From Fragilaria crotonensis (lineage: Eukaryota > Bacillariophyta > Fragilariophyceae > Fragilariales > Fragilariaceae), in the NCBI GenBank assembly GCA_022925895.1, contig JAKSYS010000764.1, positions 1 through 26,947 on the forward strand: a stretch of 26,947 bases of DNA, read 5' to 3'. The translations under genes were made by a program, and so were the position numbers. Within the stretch, counting starts at the first letter, position 1, and each line of letters starts with the position of its first letter. Below the pieces are notes generated by a model. That model saw nothing but the letters and a program-made list of their open reading frames with translations, had not been told where the DNA came from and ran no database searches. Below are positions 7,688-17,367 of the stretch, one piece after another.

Positions 7688-9326
7688 TCCTCCGTGTTCT
7701 GGGGATCGAAATTGCCCAATAGCCCTTCCGAAATGAGGGTGGCATGTTTTGCGAATAGGTTCAATGGAAGATTCTTTGTCATAGTGTCACTGGGGTTTTC
7801 GCCACTGCTGATGTGTTCCACCAATAAATCGTTGCATAGAATCATGTCGTTCACGAAGCGGTACCGAATGTCCACATGTTTAGTCCTGACCGATTGCTGT
7901 ATTATTTGCCATAAAGATCGCACCGGTATTGTCTTCCCGTAAAATACTTGGCAGGAGCGGAGAGCCACTGCCCGAGGGGCCATTGCTGTCCAAGGGGCCA
8001 TTGCCCATTTCGGTAAGGAGCGATACGATAAATTTTACCTCTGTAGCGGCCATGCTCATTGCGACGAATTCCGCTTCGGTGGATGACAATGTCACACCAG
8101 TCTGTTTCTTAGACTGCCATGACACCAGGCAACCTCCAACGGTCACCAAGTACCCGGAGATGCTCTTTCTGTCACCCCTGTCTGACGCGTAGTCAGAGTC
8201 AACGAACGCCACCACTCTGGTATCCTTCGGGGCTCTCATCTTTATACCTTGATTACTTACTGTCTTGATATATCCCATGAGATGCGTCAGAGCTGTCCAA
8301 TGTTCCTTGTTTGGTGCCAAACAAACCGTTAATTCTCTGCAGGCGTTAGATAGCGTAGGCTCGGTCTTGCCGCATGCAAACATAATCCGTCCCACAAACG
8401 AACGGAATTCCTCAATCATAATAATTTCGTCGTCGGGTGAGGAACGCAATGGCGGAGAGACAGCTGCGCCGGGAGTAGAAAACGTCTTGATCGAACAGTA
8501 CTGTTCCTTCTCGAAATCTCGCACCATGGCTTCGTGATAATCCTTCATTGTAGATTGGATATATTGGCCATGTTCGTCGTGTCCGAATTCGTAGTCAACT
8601 CCCAGATGGCGCCTCAATTTTCCGAGATCAGAGATTTTTACTTGTTTAGATATTCCCATCTTTAATTCGTTAACCCACTTCAAGCGTCCGGTTATAATGC
8701 AGTCATCGCAGTACACGACCACTAGTGCCAGTAGAGACTTGTCTTTGTCGAATAGACAGAATAGGCACGGGTCGGATTTACATTGGATGAGCCCAAGAGA
8801 TTTCAGAATCTTGGAAAATGTCTCCATCCATAGTCTGGGGCTTTGCACCAATCCATACTGAGCACTTCGTAGCTTGATTATCATGTCGCTCAAATCAATG
8901 CCTTTTGAAAGCATGTACTCATATAAGCCCTCAGGCATTTCGATGTATATATCCGAGTCGACTTTTGCATTTAGGAAGGCAGCTTCAACGTCCAACATGA
9001 GCGTGACCCAATCCTTTGAACTTTGTAGTAGTACAACGCCATAGCCAGAGCAACCCTGATCGTAGTGTTGTGGCCGGGGAGTACGATTCGTTGAAGTCCA
9101 CTCCCGGTTCCTGTTCGTATCCTCGTATGACTGAGCGATTTCTTGGTACCGTCGAGCTTCTGCTTGAAGATCCATCTGCTACGTAGTGTCTTACGATTCG
9201 AGGTAACGATGTCCTCTTGAGGAACTCCCAAGCATCTCTTGATAAGAAGTTCTCCAGTTCGTTATGCATAGACTTAAGCCAGTCTTTATCTTTGAGCTTC
9301 AAAAGCTCTTTGAAATTCTTAGGCAC
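7411..9326 (-). CDS. copia pol, reverse transcriptase and RNase H part, frameshifted
   Basis: This is the RNA-dependent DNA polymerase and RNase H of the element. The 5' part is split over three frames between about 9326 and 9000 (DWLKSMHNELENFLSRDAWE, then SRWIFKQKLDG, then PGVDFNESYSP). The long frame below 9175 carries the RVT_2 core: LDVEAAFLNA, YGLVQSPRLW and a catalytic YCDD where YVDD is usual. RNase H follows with VDSDYASD, SSTEAEF and EDNTGAIFMANN, supplying the acidic residues. After a further break near 7900-7960 the frame continues with RTKHVDIRYRF and SGENPSDTMTK, the typical copia C-terminus. It then stays open through about 275 nt of LTR before stopping at 7411. Enzyme motifs are intact but the frame is not, so this copy as written would not make a full polyprotein. 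Confidence 0.85.
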
Positions 9327-11307
9327 CCAAGCTGTGGATCAGACTGTAGCGAGGCATTCATAGCCATTAGTAATTCCGTGATGCCATCCAAGTTCAAGTC
9401 AAGGTTGTCGTCACTCCTGTGACCAACATCAGCCATTGTCACTTGGCGTGTGCGTGAGCGAGTTACTGCCCCTTCGCCAAAGGATGATGTCAAATTCCTC
9501 CGCGCAGGAGGGGCGACATCCGTAGTATCGGTGAAAATGGGAGCAGGAATTTCCTCCGTAGGGCTTGAGACTGGCGGCGGCATATCCTCGATGATGACAT
9601 CATCGTCAGGAAAGTCTGCGTCCGTCAATATGGGGATAACCGGTGTTGCAGGCAATATGATGGATTCCGACTTAAGCTGTTCAAGTTCCGTAAATAAGTC
9701 AAGATTGTCCGTTGCCGTTATGCGACCATGCCATTCCATCCACTGTGCACGTCTCTGGACATGATAGTACTTTTTGTCAATGGGTTATAAAACTTATACG
9801 TATCGCCAGAGTGGTCGGATGCATATCCGATAAAGACGCATTTCGTTGATCGGGTCAAGTTTCGCCTTGAGCTTCGTTCTGTCGGTGACGTAAGCAATCC
9901 TCCCAAACGGTTGAAGATGACCCAGAATTCGAGGGGGTACGACATCTGCTCCGAACCAAGCCGTATGTGGGTCCTGTGTCAGCCCCTGGCGAGGCAAGTG
10001 GTTTCCAATTTTCGTGATAGTATTCACTGCCTCTGGCCATAGTAATCCTTGTGTAGCCAATGAAAATCGAGCGCAGTACATTGTAGCAAAAGCACGATCC
10101 TTACATGTGGCAAAGCTCCGTTCCACAACACCATTCATCTGGGGAGTATTCGGGGCGGTCATTTCCAACTGTATGTCGTTTTCCGCGCACACTTGCTGCA
10201 CATAGGATTCGTTTTCTCCCGCATTGTCGCAACGGAGGTATCGGCAAGGCTTGCCAGCAGCTTTGTTCATAACCACCAATTTCAATAGCGGTACGTGAAT
10301 GCCGCTCTTACGTGGCAGGAAGCAGTCCCAACTGTACCGGCTATAGTCGTCCACAATGCGAAGCCAGTACTTATTTTGATTTAGGGAATCGAGTAGGGGC
10401 CAGAGATGTCCAAGAAAAGTCGCTCCCCTGGAGTCTTGGCCTTGGTCATAGTACTTTTTGGTATCGCTTTAGCACGAGCCTTAGCGAGTGCACAGGATCC
10501 GCAGGGCTTAACCGTCCCAGTAAGTGTCCAACCGTGCTTCGTAGCCATAGCCGTAACCGTCCTTGTATCAGGATGTCCAAGAAGGCCGTGCGCAATGTTA
10601 ATATCCAAAATGACTGGGGCAGTAAGACTGTTCACGAGTAGATTGTTATCGGCCTTAACTGTGCGTGTACCAATCAAATAGTACAGCATATCACGTTCGT
10701 TCCGACTAAATTTCACGGAACCCTTCGTAACCGGATCCGTGAAGATAAACGCCGTCTTATCGGCGACACTAAAGGACCAATCATCGTCAATTAGTTTCCG
10801 CATGCTAACAATGTGCTTTGTAAATGCCGGAGCATAATAGACATCAGTTAGCTTGATCGTCTGACCATGACTGTCCGTGAGCGAAACCGTTCCTTGTCCC
10901 AGCGTGGCAACCTTGTCGCCGTTACCAATGGTAATCTCCCGATTCGAGGTGTCAAATTTGTCATAAGCTTGTTATCGTATGTGACCCCGCACGTAGCACC
11001 AGAGTCCAGTAGCCATTCCTCCGTAAGTCCAACGGGGATGCGGCACGACATAGTCATTCGAGAGAACTGCCGTATCGATCGAGACGTCATCGTCTTCGAG
11101 TGTTGTTACCATAATGTTTTCTCGTTCATTGCCCCAAAACGGGACTAGGTCACAAGTCAAGTCTTCGTCGTTAAATGTTATCGAATTGTCGAAAAGTCGA
11201 AAAGCTGTCCGCAATAGTATCAGCAACAGTAGGATTAACGTCAACTGGGTCATCCAAAATGAAGCTCCTACAAACATAGCCATATCGGCAGTAGCGTCGG
11301 ACTTCAA
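9299..11307 (-). CDS. copia protease and integrase part, frameshifted
   Basis: In minus-strand order, EEWLLDSGATCGVTYDN (about 11010) is the aspartic protease active site. The GAG-pre-integrase zinc region follows (IAHGLLGHPDTRT, then CGSCALAKA; about 10630-10480). The integrase core has LFLDISGPY, LRCDNAGENE and NGVVERSF as the D-D-E triad (about 10410-10100). The C-terminal region shows GRIAYV and GYASDHSGDTYKFYNP before the acidic, Pro-rich linker (9299-9739) that precedes RT. At least four frame changes occur, near 11000, 10840, 10370 and 9870. A premature stop in one frame ends the integrase piece at 9794. The protein would act in cDNA integration inside the virus-like particle's preintegration complex. 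Confidence 0.85.
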
Positions 11308-11317
11308 CTTTGGGAGC

Positions 11318-12150
11318 GTACACTTGTTCGCGAAGTGACCTTTCTGTTGGCAGTTATAGCAAGTTACATGTGACTTGTCTCAGCAGGAGTACCAGAGCCT
11401 TTCGTAGTAACTTCCGTAGATTCAACTTTACTTGATCTGCACTCGTTTGCTTTATGACCAATCTTACCACAGTTCCTGCAAGTCCCTTTGAACTTTCTCC
11501 ACGGCTGCTTTGAGACATTTGCATTTAAGACTGATTCCGAACCGGATTTTCCAACGGTCTTGACAAGAGTCTTGTACTGGAGTACTATTTCCTTACGTAA
11601 CTTAGCAAGCGAAGTCTCCTGCAGGTCTCCTGAACTTAATGATGACGCTCTCATAGTCGTTGGACATAGCTGACATCATATGACTCTTCAACTGTAGGTC
11701 ATCCTTCTGATACTTCAAGTTGATGCGAGCGAGCCGCATGTTTAAGTGATCCATGTCATTAAACCAAAGTTCTGGATCCTTCTTAGTCCCATCCAATTTG
11801 CAATCGTTGAATGCTTGATCAAGTTCGGGATAATTTTCTTCCGCGTCGGTGGCACAGTACTTCTCCTGTAGTATGGCCCAGGCCTTAAACGGATCGCCGT
11901 CACACCTTTCGATAAGTGCGTACGCTTTATCGGTACAGCTCGCGACGAGATATGTCCAAGCTGCAGCCTTCGCAAGGTACTTTCGGTTCTCTGACATTGT
12001 CGTAGGGCGCGTCGTAGGCGCCCACAGCACCACCAGTGACCGCAACGCCTGGTACCTCGACCACTCCGTACTCGAACTCTTCCACCGTGAGAGCTGTACC
12101 AGTACTCCTTGGTTAATGCAAGTAGGAATCCTTCGAACCGGCGAGGGCAA
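11318..12150 (-). CDS. copia gag with two CCHC zinc knuckles, frameshifted
   Basis: The product would be the nucleocapsid/capsid protein of the retrotransposon particle. The capsid part reads from about 12000 (MSENRKYLAKAAAWTYLVAS, then PFKAWAILQEKY, LWFNDMDHLN and MSAMSNDYES), matching the UBN2 type of copia gag. After a break near 11630-11650 come the knuckles CRNCGKIGHKANEC (11439-11480) and, one frame further on, CYNCQQKGHFANKC (11320-11361). Both fit C-x2-C-x4-H-x4-C. Upstream of 12000 the frame is again shifted: a segment reading YRSWEGKTLALAG and AVTGGAVGAYDAPYDN lies in another frame, so the true gag start is near 12180-12250 and is not fixed. Most copia gag proteins carry a single knuckle. 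Confidence 0.8.
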
Positions 12151-12284
12151 GAGTCTTACCTTCCCATGACCGGTACTTGGTTTCGTCGCCGTCAGGCGAA
12201 AGCCCGAACAGTAGTTCCAAACCCGGACTCTGTCTGTTCTTCAACCATTGCTTTATCTGAATATAAACTGACCGTTTATAAACG

Positions 12285-12656
12285 TGTTAAATATTCCTTG
12301 ATACCGTATAATATTATTCAGTACGACGTTACTACCGTAGTGAATTTCGTTTATCAGTATTGTGAGCTTATAGTGTTACTCTAATAATGCTGGGTCCATT
12401 CCCAGCAATTGCACTTGCATTCCCATTCACAACATACTTGTGAATCCCATTAGCAGCAACAATAGACTCTTTAGTCCTCCTGGACTCTTTAGCCTTCTTT
12501 GTTCTGATCTTGGCTTGGACAACAGTCCAACCATCAGTACTGTCGCGATCACCGGAACAGATACTAGATACTGGACTACCGTTGTTGTCCGAGTACTGTT
12601 CACATGACACAGTATTACTGGACACATCGTGAGCAGTAGTACAGTAGATCTTGACA
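12285..12656 (-). repeat. copia LTR (5' LTR relative to coding)
   Basis: The 372-bp LTR should hold the element promoter and transcript start. It differs from its partner by an extra AG near 12364 and a missing T near 12394. An open minus-strand frame runs through it, mirroring the pol extension in the other LTR. Confidence 0.93.
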
Positions 12657-12710
12657 TGTACCATGGTTCGAAAGTTTACAATCCACAGAGACTCCTGCAA
12701 GGTCCCTCTC
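12657..12710 (+). repeat. right part of the duplicated DnaJ-flank unit
   Basis: This continues the segment interrupted by the copia element. CCATGGTTCGAAAGTTTAC and the following bases match 20429-20479, and similarity stops at CCCTCTC. Together with 6934-7310 it gives one contiguous unit equal to 20048-20479. Confidence 0.88.
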
Positions 12711-13044
12711 TATTCAATATATATAAAACATAGATTTGGAGTACGACTGTGTGTGCTTGAAACCTTTTCTACATACTGTACACTATTTTTTTGTATTAGA
12801 GCACCGCTTAAAATGTAAACCTTGTGACGTTTGTTGGATCCCTCCGGTACCGTGTACTCCGAGTACAGTACTACTAGTAGTTCGGCGTACGATCACCCTG
12901 GGGCCTGGGGTACTGTACGTCCTGTTGTAGGGTACGTACCAGGTATGTCATAAACGGCCAGAACCCTTCGACAACGGTGCACGGTGCACGGTGCACGTAC
13001 GACAATGCAACAATTTCTTTTGTCGTCCCCACCGATTACTCAGG
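12711..13044. other. intergenic, GTAC-rich; no gene
   Basis: A TATATATAAAAC word lies at the left edge (12717-12729). GTACTCCGAGTACAGTACTACTAG-like words occur at about 12855-12880. Three tandem copies of CGGTGCA lie at 12975-12995. No coding frame is convincing. Confidence 0.5.
12975..12996 (+). repeat. short tandem repeat, 7-bp unit x3
   Basis: Three perfect head-to-tail copies of CGGTGCA. Confidence 0.9.
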
Positions 13045-13207
13045 ACGTATTTCGTGTTTCGCTCATGTCGTCGGCAGTGTGCAACCGTCATTCAAGCGCA
13101 GTGAAAATGTAACGAGCAATGTGACTGTGCCATGAATTACCTCAATTGATGATGTAGAAAGGCCTCAGTGCCTGCGTGCGTTGTTGATGGATCTAACACC
13201 CATGAAC

Positions 13208-13235
13208 CGTCGGAGCCGAACACGAACATCCGACG
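13208..13235 (+). promoter_or_regulatory. conserved leader hairpin, copy 2
   Basis: The stem CGTCGGA / TCCGACG with a 14-nt loop is identical to the stem in copies 1 and 3. It lies 200 nt upstream of exon 1. Confidence 0.5.
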
Positions 13236-13367
13236 ATAGTTAGACGCAGCGATGGAGGTCCTGATTGTCGACAAGCCCGGTCGTCCGTTCAACACGACGT
13301 TGTCGAGGGTTTGAAGGACACGCTGTGCGTTTCAGTTGCATCCTTCATTTCTATTCGACCATTAATG

Positions 13368-13391
13368 TTGACAATTGACAATTGACAATTG
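13368..13391 (+). repeat. TTGACAA tandem repeat in the leader
   Basis: Three tandem copies of a 7-bp TTGACAA unit lie 45 nt upstream of exon 1. The same run is found in copy 3 (18810-18833); copy 1 has only a degenerate single unit. Confidence 0.8.
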
Positions 13392-13434
13392 ATATTGAAA
13401 TTACTTTGAAATCGGTTATCATTGCTTCCTTGCC

Positions 13435-14221
13435 ATGAATTCCAGCTCGTCGTCCGTATCCTCGAGTGCAAGCACGGTTAGAATCAGCAATCGAGACTTG
13501 ACCATGACGAGGTCAACCGATGTAAGTATTTTCAGTTGGACTTCGGTCGTTTCTTTTGTCCACGTTGCCCACAGAATTCTCACGATCATTGCCATTTTGA
13601 ATCATCGAATCGGGAACACAATACGCATCTGTGCCTACTGCTTTATCGAAACAGACAACTATAGCCATGAATGATATGATTGCTAGAGAAGTTAATGTAC
13701 CTCACGGGAGACAAGGTTTTGTTGGCAACGAGGACTCCACTGCCGAATCAACGAATAGCGGTGCTGAACCACCTTTTCGTGTTCATCGTGTGGATGTGGC
13801 GAACGAGAACGCTGTGATGATGATGGCGTTCAAGGCGTTCACGGTGCTGATTTTGTTCATTGCATTGATGGCGTTGGTGGAGTTCATGGCGCCGTTCAAG
13901 GCGCTGCTTTCGTTCATGGCATGGAAGGAGTTGGTGGAGTTCATGGCGTTCACGGCGCAGATTTCGTTCATGACATTGAAGGAGTTGGTGGAGTTCATGG
14001 TGCCCTTCATATCGCTGATTTCGTTCATGACATTGAACAAGTTGGTGGAGTTCATGGTGCCGTTAGTGGCATGGACGGCGTTGGTGGCGCTCATGCTGAT
14101 TGTAGCACTGAGTTTGTCGATTGTAACAATGGGGGCGATTGCAGCGATTGAAGCGATTGTGACGAATACGCCGATTGTGGCAGTTGTGGCGATTGTTGCG
14201 ATTGTGCTGTGCGTCCGGTAA
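13435..14221 (+). CDS. dual-frame repeat family protein, copy 2
   Basis: Not recognised. Exon 1 (13435-13521, 29 residues, MNSSSSSVSSSASTVRISNR...) is joined through a GTAAGT...AAACAG intron (13522-13654) in phase 0 to exon 2 (13655-14221). Exon 2 begins TTIAMNDMIAREVNVPHGRQ and GFVGNEDSTAESTNSG, then RVHRVDVANENAV. From about 13810 it becomes a 54-bp-type repeat. The continuous frame encodes a strongly hydrophobic Met/Phe/Ala/Leu array (ALVEFMAPFKALLSFMAW) to a TAA at 14219. The -1 frame encodes a Gly-rich array (GVGGVHGVHGADFVHDIE) but has a TGA at 14149-14151 and is closed upstream by a TGA at 13765. The simple spliced model therefore gives the hydrophobic protein (about 217 residues). A frameshift would be needed to give the Gly-rich protein. 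Confidence 0.5.
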
Positions 14222-14603
14222 TGGCTCCGTAATGTTGCGGGATTCACACTGTCAGCAGGCATCAGGCATGGGTTGGGCGACGAAAATGCTTTGGTCAAGG
14301 CGTCAATAGGCTTCATCTATTTGTTATTTAGGAATGCAGTTGAATATTTTGTCTGGTGTCATACAACGTAGCAACCATGTAATTACTACGTCGAGAAACA
14401 CAAGATGATGACCGAGAATCGAAGAAATGCGAGACTCGGTAGAATGTTCTTCAATTCAAACGAATCCGTTACTTTGACTTGAAGTCCCGATACCGATTCC
14501 AAAAAAGTACGCGAAACATATTTCTCTCCTTAACAGCAACACCTCCACAATCCAGCAACAATTTCGATTAAAAAGCACTGCAGCTGTGATGAGGATGTTT
14601 CCC

Positions 14604-15250
14604 TTCAATAGCTTTCTCTGCTATTTCGTCGACAGTTGCATCTACAATTCATCATTATTGAATATTGGCGGATGGAGGTACTCGAGACTGGAGGCAACCA
14701 GACGAAGTACCCACACACGGGTGCAATCGGAACCGCGAGTTAGAATTTGTGTCCGAGCTCGTGCTGTCTTCACGACACTGGCAGGGTTTGGTATCGTTCC
14801 AAAACAGTCAAACTGCTGGACGGCGTTCATGGAGCGGCGCAGCGCAATTTAATGTCTTTGTCTTGTTATGATACATGGCGCATGCGAGACGGAAAGAAAT
14901 TCTTTTATCAGATGCGACTTGTTTTTGGTATAACAATTGGACCCCCCACTACTTGGCGCAAGACATTGGTCACATGCGCCGGCAACGAATTCATCACTCT
15001 ACGGCCGATTTGGCTTTCCATTCGCGATCACGTGAACGCCTTTCAAATCACACGGCAATACACAGACGACGTAAGTATTGCAACAAGCTGAAATCATATA
15101 GGATTGATGTCGATCATCGGAGTGGAATTGTTCAAAAGTTGGAAGAGCACAATGAACTGCACCATTGCCGATTCGGTGCAGCTCTTCCGTAGAGTCTGTG
15201 ACTAAAGGGTGTACGACGACTACCGTAGTATGGTGTACTAGCTTGTACTA
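14604..15250. other. region without a recognised gene
   Basis: Plus-strand frames at 14665-14871 and 14875-15192 abut each other (separated by TGATAC) and have mixed composition (KEILLSDATCFWYNNWTPHY), but I recognise no family. A neighbouring frame runs into GACGAC followed by GTAAGT at 15070, a possible splice donor. This may be the remains of a gene. The last 60 nt form the left flank of the pogo element. Confidence 0.3.
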
Positions 15251-15275
15251 CCGTAAAACTCTCTGGTTAAGACCC
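15251..15275 (+). repeat. left terminal inverted repeat of the pogo element
   Basis: Starts CCGTAAAACTCTCTGG and is preceded by TA at 15249-15250. Perfect inverted match to 18333-18357. Confidence 0.95.
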
Positions 15276-15461
15276 AGGAATTGTGCGTGTTTTGACACTT
15301 TTTGCGGGGGGGGTCTTAACCTACGTAAACCAAGAGCAAGATTCCGTCCAAATGTGCGCCATAAAAAGTCTTTTTACCTACTTGTTATTTGGCGCGCGTT
15401 TGTGAAAAGTGACTGTTGCGTTCGTTCACAGTTTTGTTTGTTGACATCGTTCTTGTCCATA

Positions 15462-17347
15462 ATGGATGGGACTACTACTCCTACTCTTAGTAACAGCAGC
15501 AGAAGGAGGCGCTTTGCAAACTTTGAGAGGCTTGCAATCGTTAGGAATGTGAGAAGGCGCGTAGTGGCAGGTGAATCTATCAGGGCCGCATGTCGAGCAC
15601 TCAACATAATTCGAAACAGTACAGAGAATGGTCGACAATTTCAAGGACCATGATGGAACACGGCAACTCAAAGGCAAAGAGTACAGCTAAGGGTCCTACT
15701 TCAGTCCTAGCGCCAATTGAAAATGATCTACTCAAATTCATCTTTGAACTAAGAGAACAAGGGTTTGCGGTTTCTATTTCTACTGTCGTCATTCAAGCTT
15801 CTCGATTGATGGCGGAGTTCCAACGAAAATCAAGCCGGGCAAGGTATCAAAGTGTACGGAGGTGGATCAGAAAACACAGTCTCGTCCACAGGATGGGAAC
15901 ACATGAAAGCCAGCGATCCCCACCGAGACTGCAGGTTTGGCTCAAGATTACGTGCGAACAATCCGTCCAAAACTTATACAGAGCAACCGTCATGAAGATT
16001 TTAACCTTAATATGGATCAAACACCTGTTCCATTTACTTTTAATGCGAAGAGTACGCTTGAGTTAGTGGGACAGCGAACAATTCACATTCGAAAGTCAAC
16101 AAGCAACACAAAGAGGGTAACATGTGCCATGACAGTGTCTGGAAGCGGTCGTGTACTTACCCCATTACTTGTTTTTAAAGGAGCTCCAAATGGTCGCATT
16201 GAAAAAAATGAATTCGTCACTTATCCAGATGACATAGTGTACGCATGCCAAGGCAATGCATGGATGGATGAAAGAGTGATGCATTTATGGATCGAGAGAA
16301 TCTTGAAGCCGTACGTAGACCAGGCACCTCCTGGAATTGTTCCGCTGCTGTTGCTTGACTCTTACCGCTGTCACATGATGAAATCGACTGTAAATGCAAT
16401 TGAGGATTTGGGTGTTGAGGTCGAACACATTCCTGGTGGTTGCACTTCTCTGTGCCAACCGGTTGATGTTGGCGTTAATAAACCATTCAAATCCAGATTG
16501 CGCAAACTGTGGGAGGAATGGATGATTAGTACTGGTTTACACCAAGAGAATATTGATCCAGCACCGACCAGAAAACACATCGCTGAATGGTGTTCGACTT
16601 CTTGTCGTGACTTACCTGCACAGATGGTAAGGAATGCATGGCGTCATGGAACGTACAGCTATTATCCTTCAGTGCAGGAGGAAGAGCATGTAGCCGACCA
16701 GCGTCAGGAGGACGAGCATGCAGCCGACGACGACGAAGTCAACACCTTTGTCAGAAACGGAATCAACTGTCCTGTGGAGCAGCACGTTAACAGCGATGAT
16801 GAGAGTCGTGATGAGAACGATGACGATGCCAGTGATGATGACGAGATGCTGAGAAATCATTCGGAGCCTCTCCTTTCTTACCATGGAGGCAACCAGCAAG
16901 CGCACAACCAGCAGCAGGAGGAAGAGCAGCACGCCACCGCCGACGAGCAGGAAGTTAACGACGACACCTTCAGAAACCGAAACGACAATCCTTTCCAGCA
17001 GCAACAGGCTAACGATGAGGATGATGGGAGTGGTGATCATGAGTACAATAGCAGCGATGACGAGACGAGAAATCATTCGAGGCCCCTCCTTTCTTACCAT
17101 CATGAAGACAACCAACCGCATCCATGGGCACATTCTGGCGAGACAAACAATGGGACATTAAACAAGAATATCATCATCGACGGTACTAATTCTCACATCA
17201 CATCAGAATCTTTTCCGCCACTGCCTGACACGTTGCAACTTGTTCAACTTCTGCAAGAAGTCCAGCACGCAAACAGGCAGGAGTGAGCAACAAGATCTAC
17301 AAGAACATCACGACTCGGAGCCCCTCCTCTCTCAGTATGTACCATAA
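15462..17347 (+). CDS. pogo-type transposase (DDE_1 superfamily), frameshifted
   Basis: The enzyme would cut and paste the element by binding its inverted repeats. The N-terminus (MDGTTTPTLSNSSRRRRFAN) leads into a basic helix-turn-helix-like region (GESIRAACRALNI). A break near 15605 shifts the frame to a second DNA-binding part (ENDLLKFIFELREQGFAVS, then SVRRWIRKHSL). Another break near 15930 leads into the long catalytic frame: NMDQTPVPF (first Asp), LLLDSYRCHMM (second Asp) and CQPVDVGVNKPFKSRLR (third Asp), i.e. a DDD triad typical of pogo/jerky relatives. The C-terminal third (about 16675-17347) is an acidic, Gln/Asn-rich tail with repeated PLLSYH motifs. The frame stops at 17284, but a third PLLSQY repeat follows one base out of frame to a TAA at 17345, so the true end is probably 17347. 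There are three one-base breaks in all. Confidence 0.85.
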
Positions 17348-17367
17348 TTAACATGTTAGCTAGTTTG

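Larger units (their letters stand above)
7317..12656 (-). mobile_element. Ty1/copia LTR retrotransposon, minus-strand coding
   Basis: The 5340-bp element has near-identical LTRs (7317-7687 and 12285-12656) that begin TGTTAAATATTCC and end GATCTTGACA on the plus strand. Coding order on the minus strand is gag with two CCHC knuckles, protease, integrase, then reverse transcriptase and RNase H; integrase before RT defines copia/Pseudoviridae. The flanks show a GTACC target duplication (7312-7316 and 12658-12662; six bases if the adjoining T is counted). Coding is split by many frame breaks. The relation to the diatom CoDi lineages is plausible but unproven. I could not identify a convincing tRNA primer site next to the 12285 end, where the inner sequence is the palindrome-like CGTTTATAAACG. 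Confidence 0.95.
13045..14603 (+). repeat. segmental repeat, copy 2 of the three-copy gene unit
   Basis: This is homologous to 3931-5530 and 18371-20050. It lacks the TATA-like left end seen in copies 1 and 3; similarity starts around CGTGTTTCGCTC (about 13050). Its right end reaches GCTGTGATGAGGATGTTTCCC, as in copy 1, which copy 3 lacks. Confidence 0.85.

Noticed and set aside
13368-13391. CRISPR-like or larger satellite array at the TTGACAA repeats
   Set aside because: Units are contiguous, seven bases long and only three in number; there are no spacers.
16669-17133. 154-codon hydrophobic minus-strand frame over the transposase tail
   Set aside because: Val/Leu-rich translation is the complement of the acidic GAY-codon tail on the plus strand.
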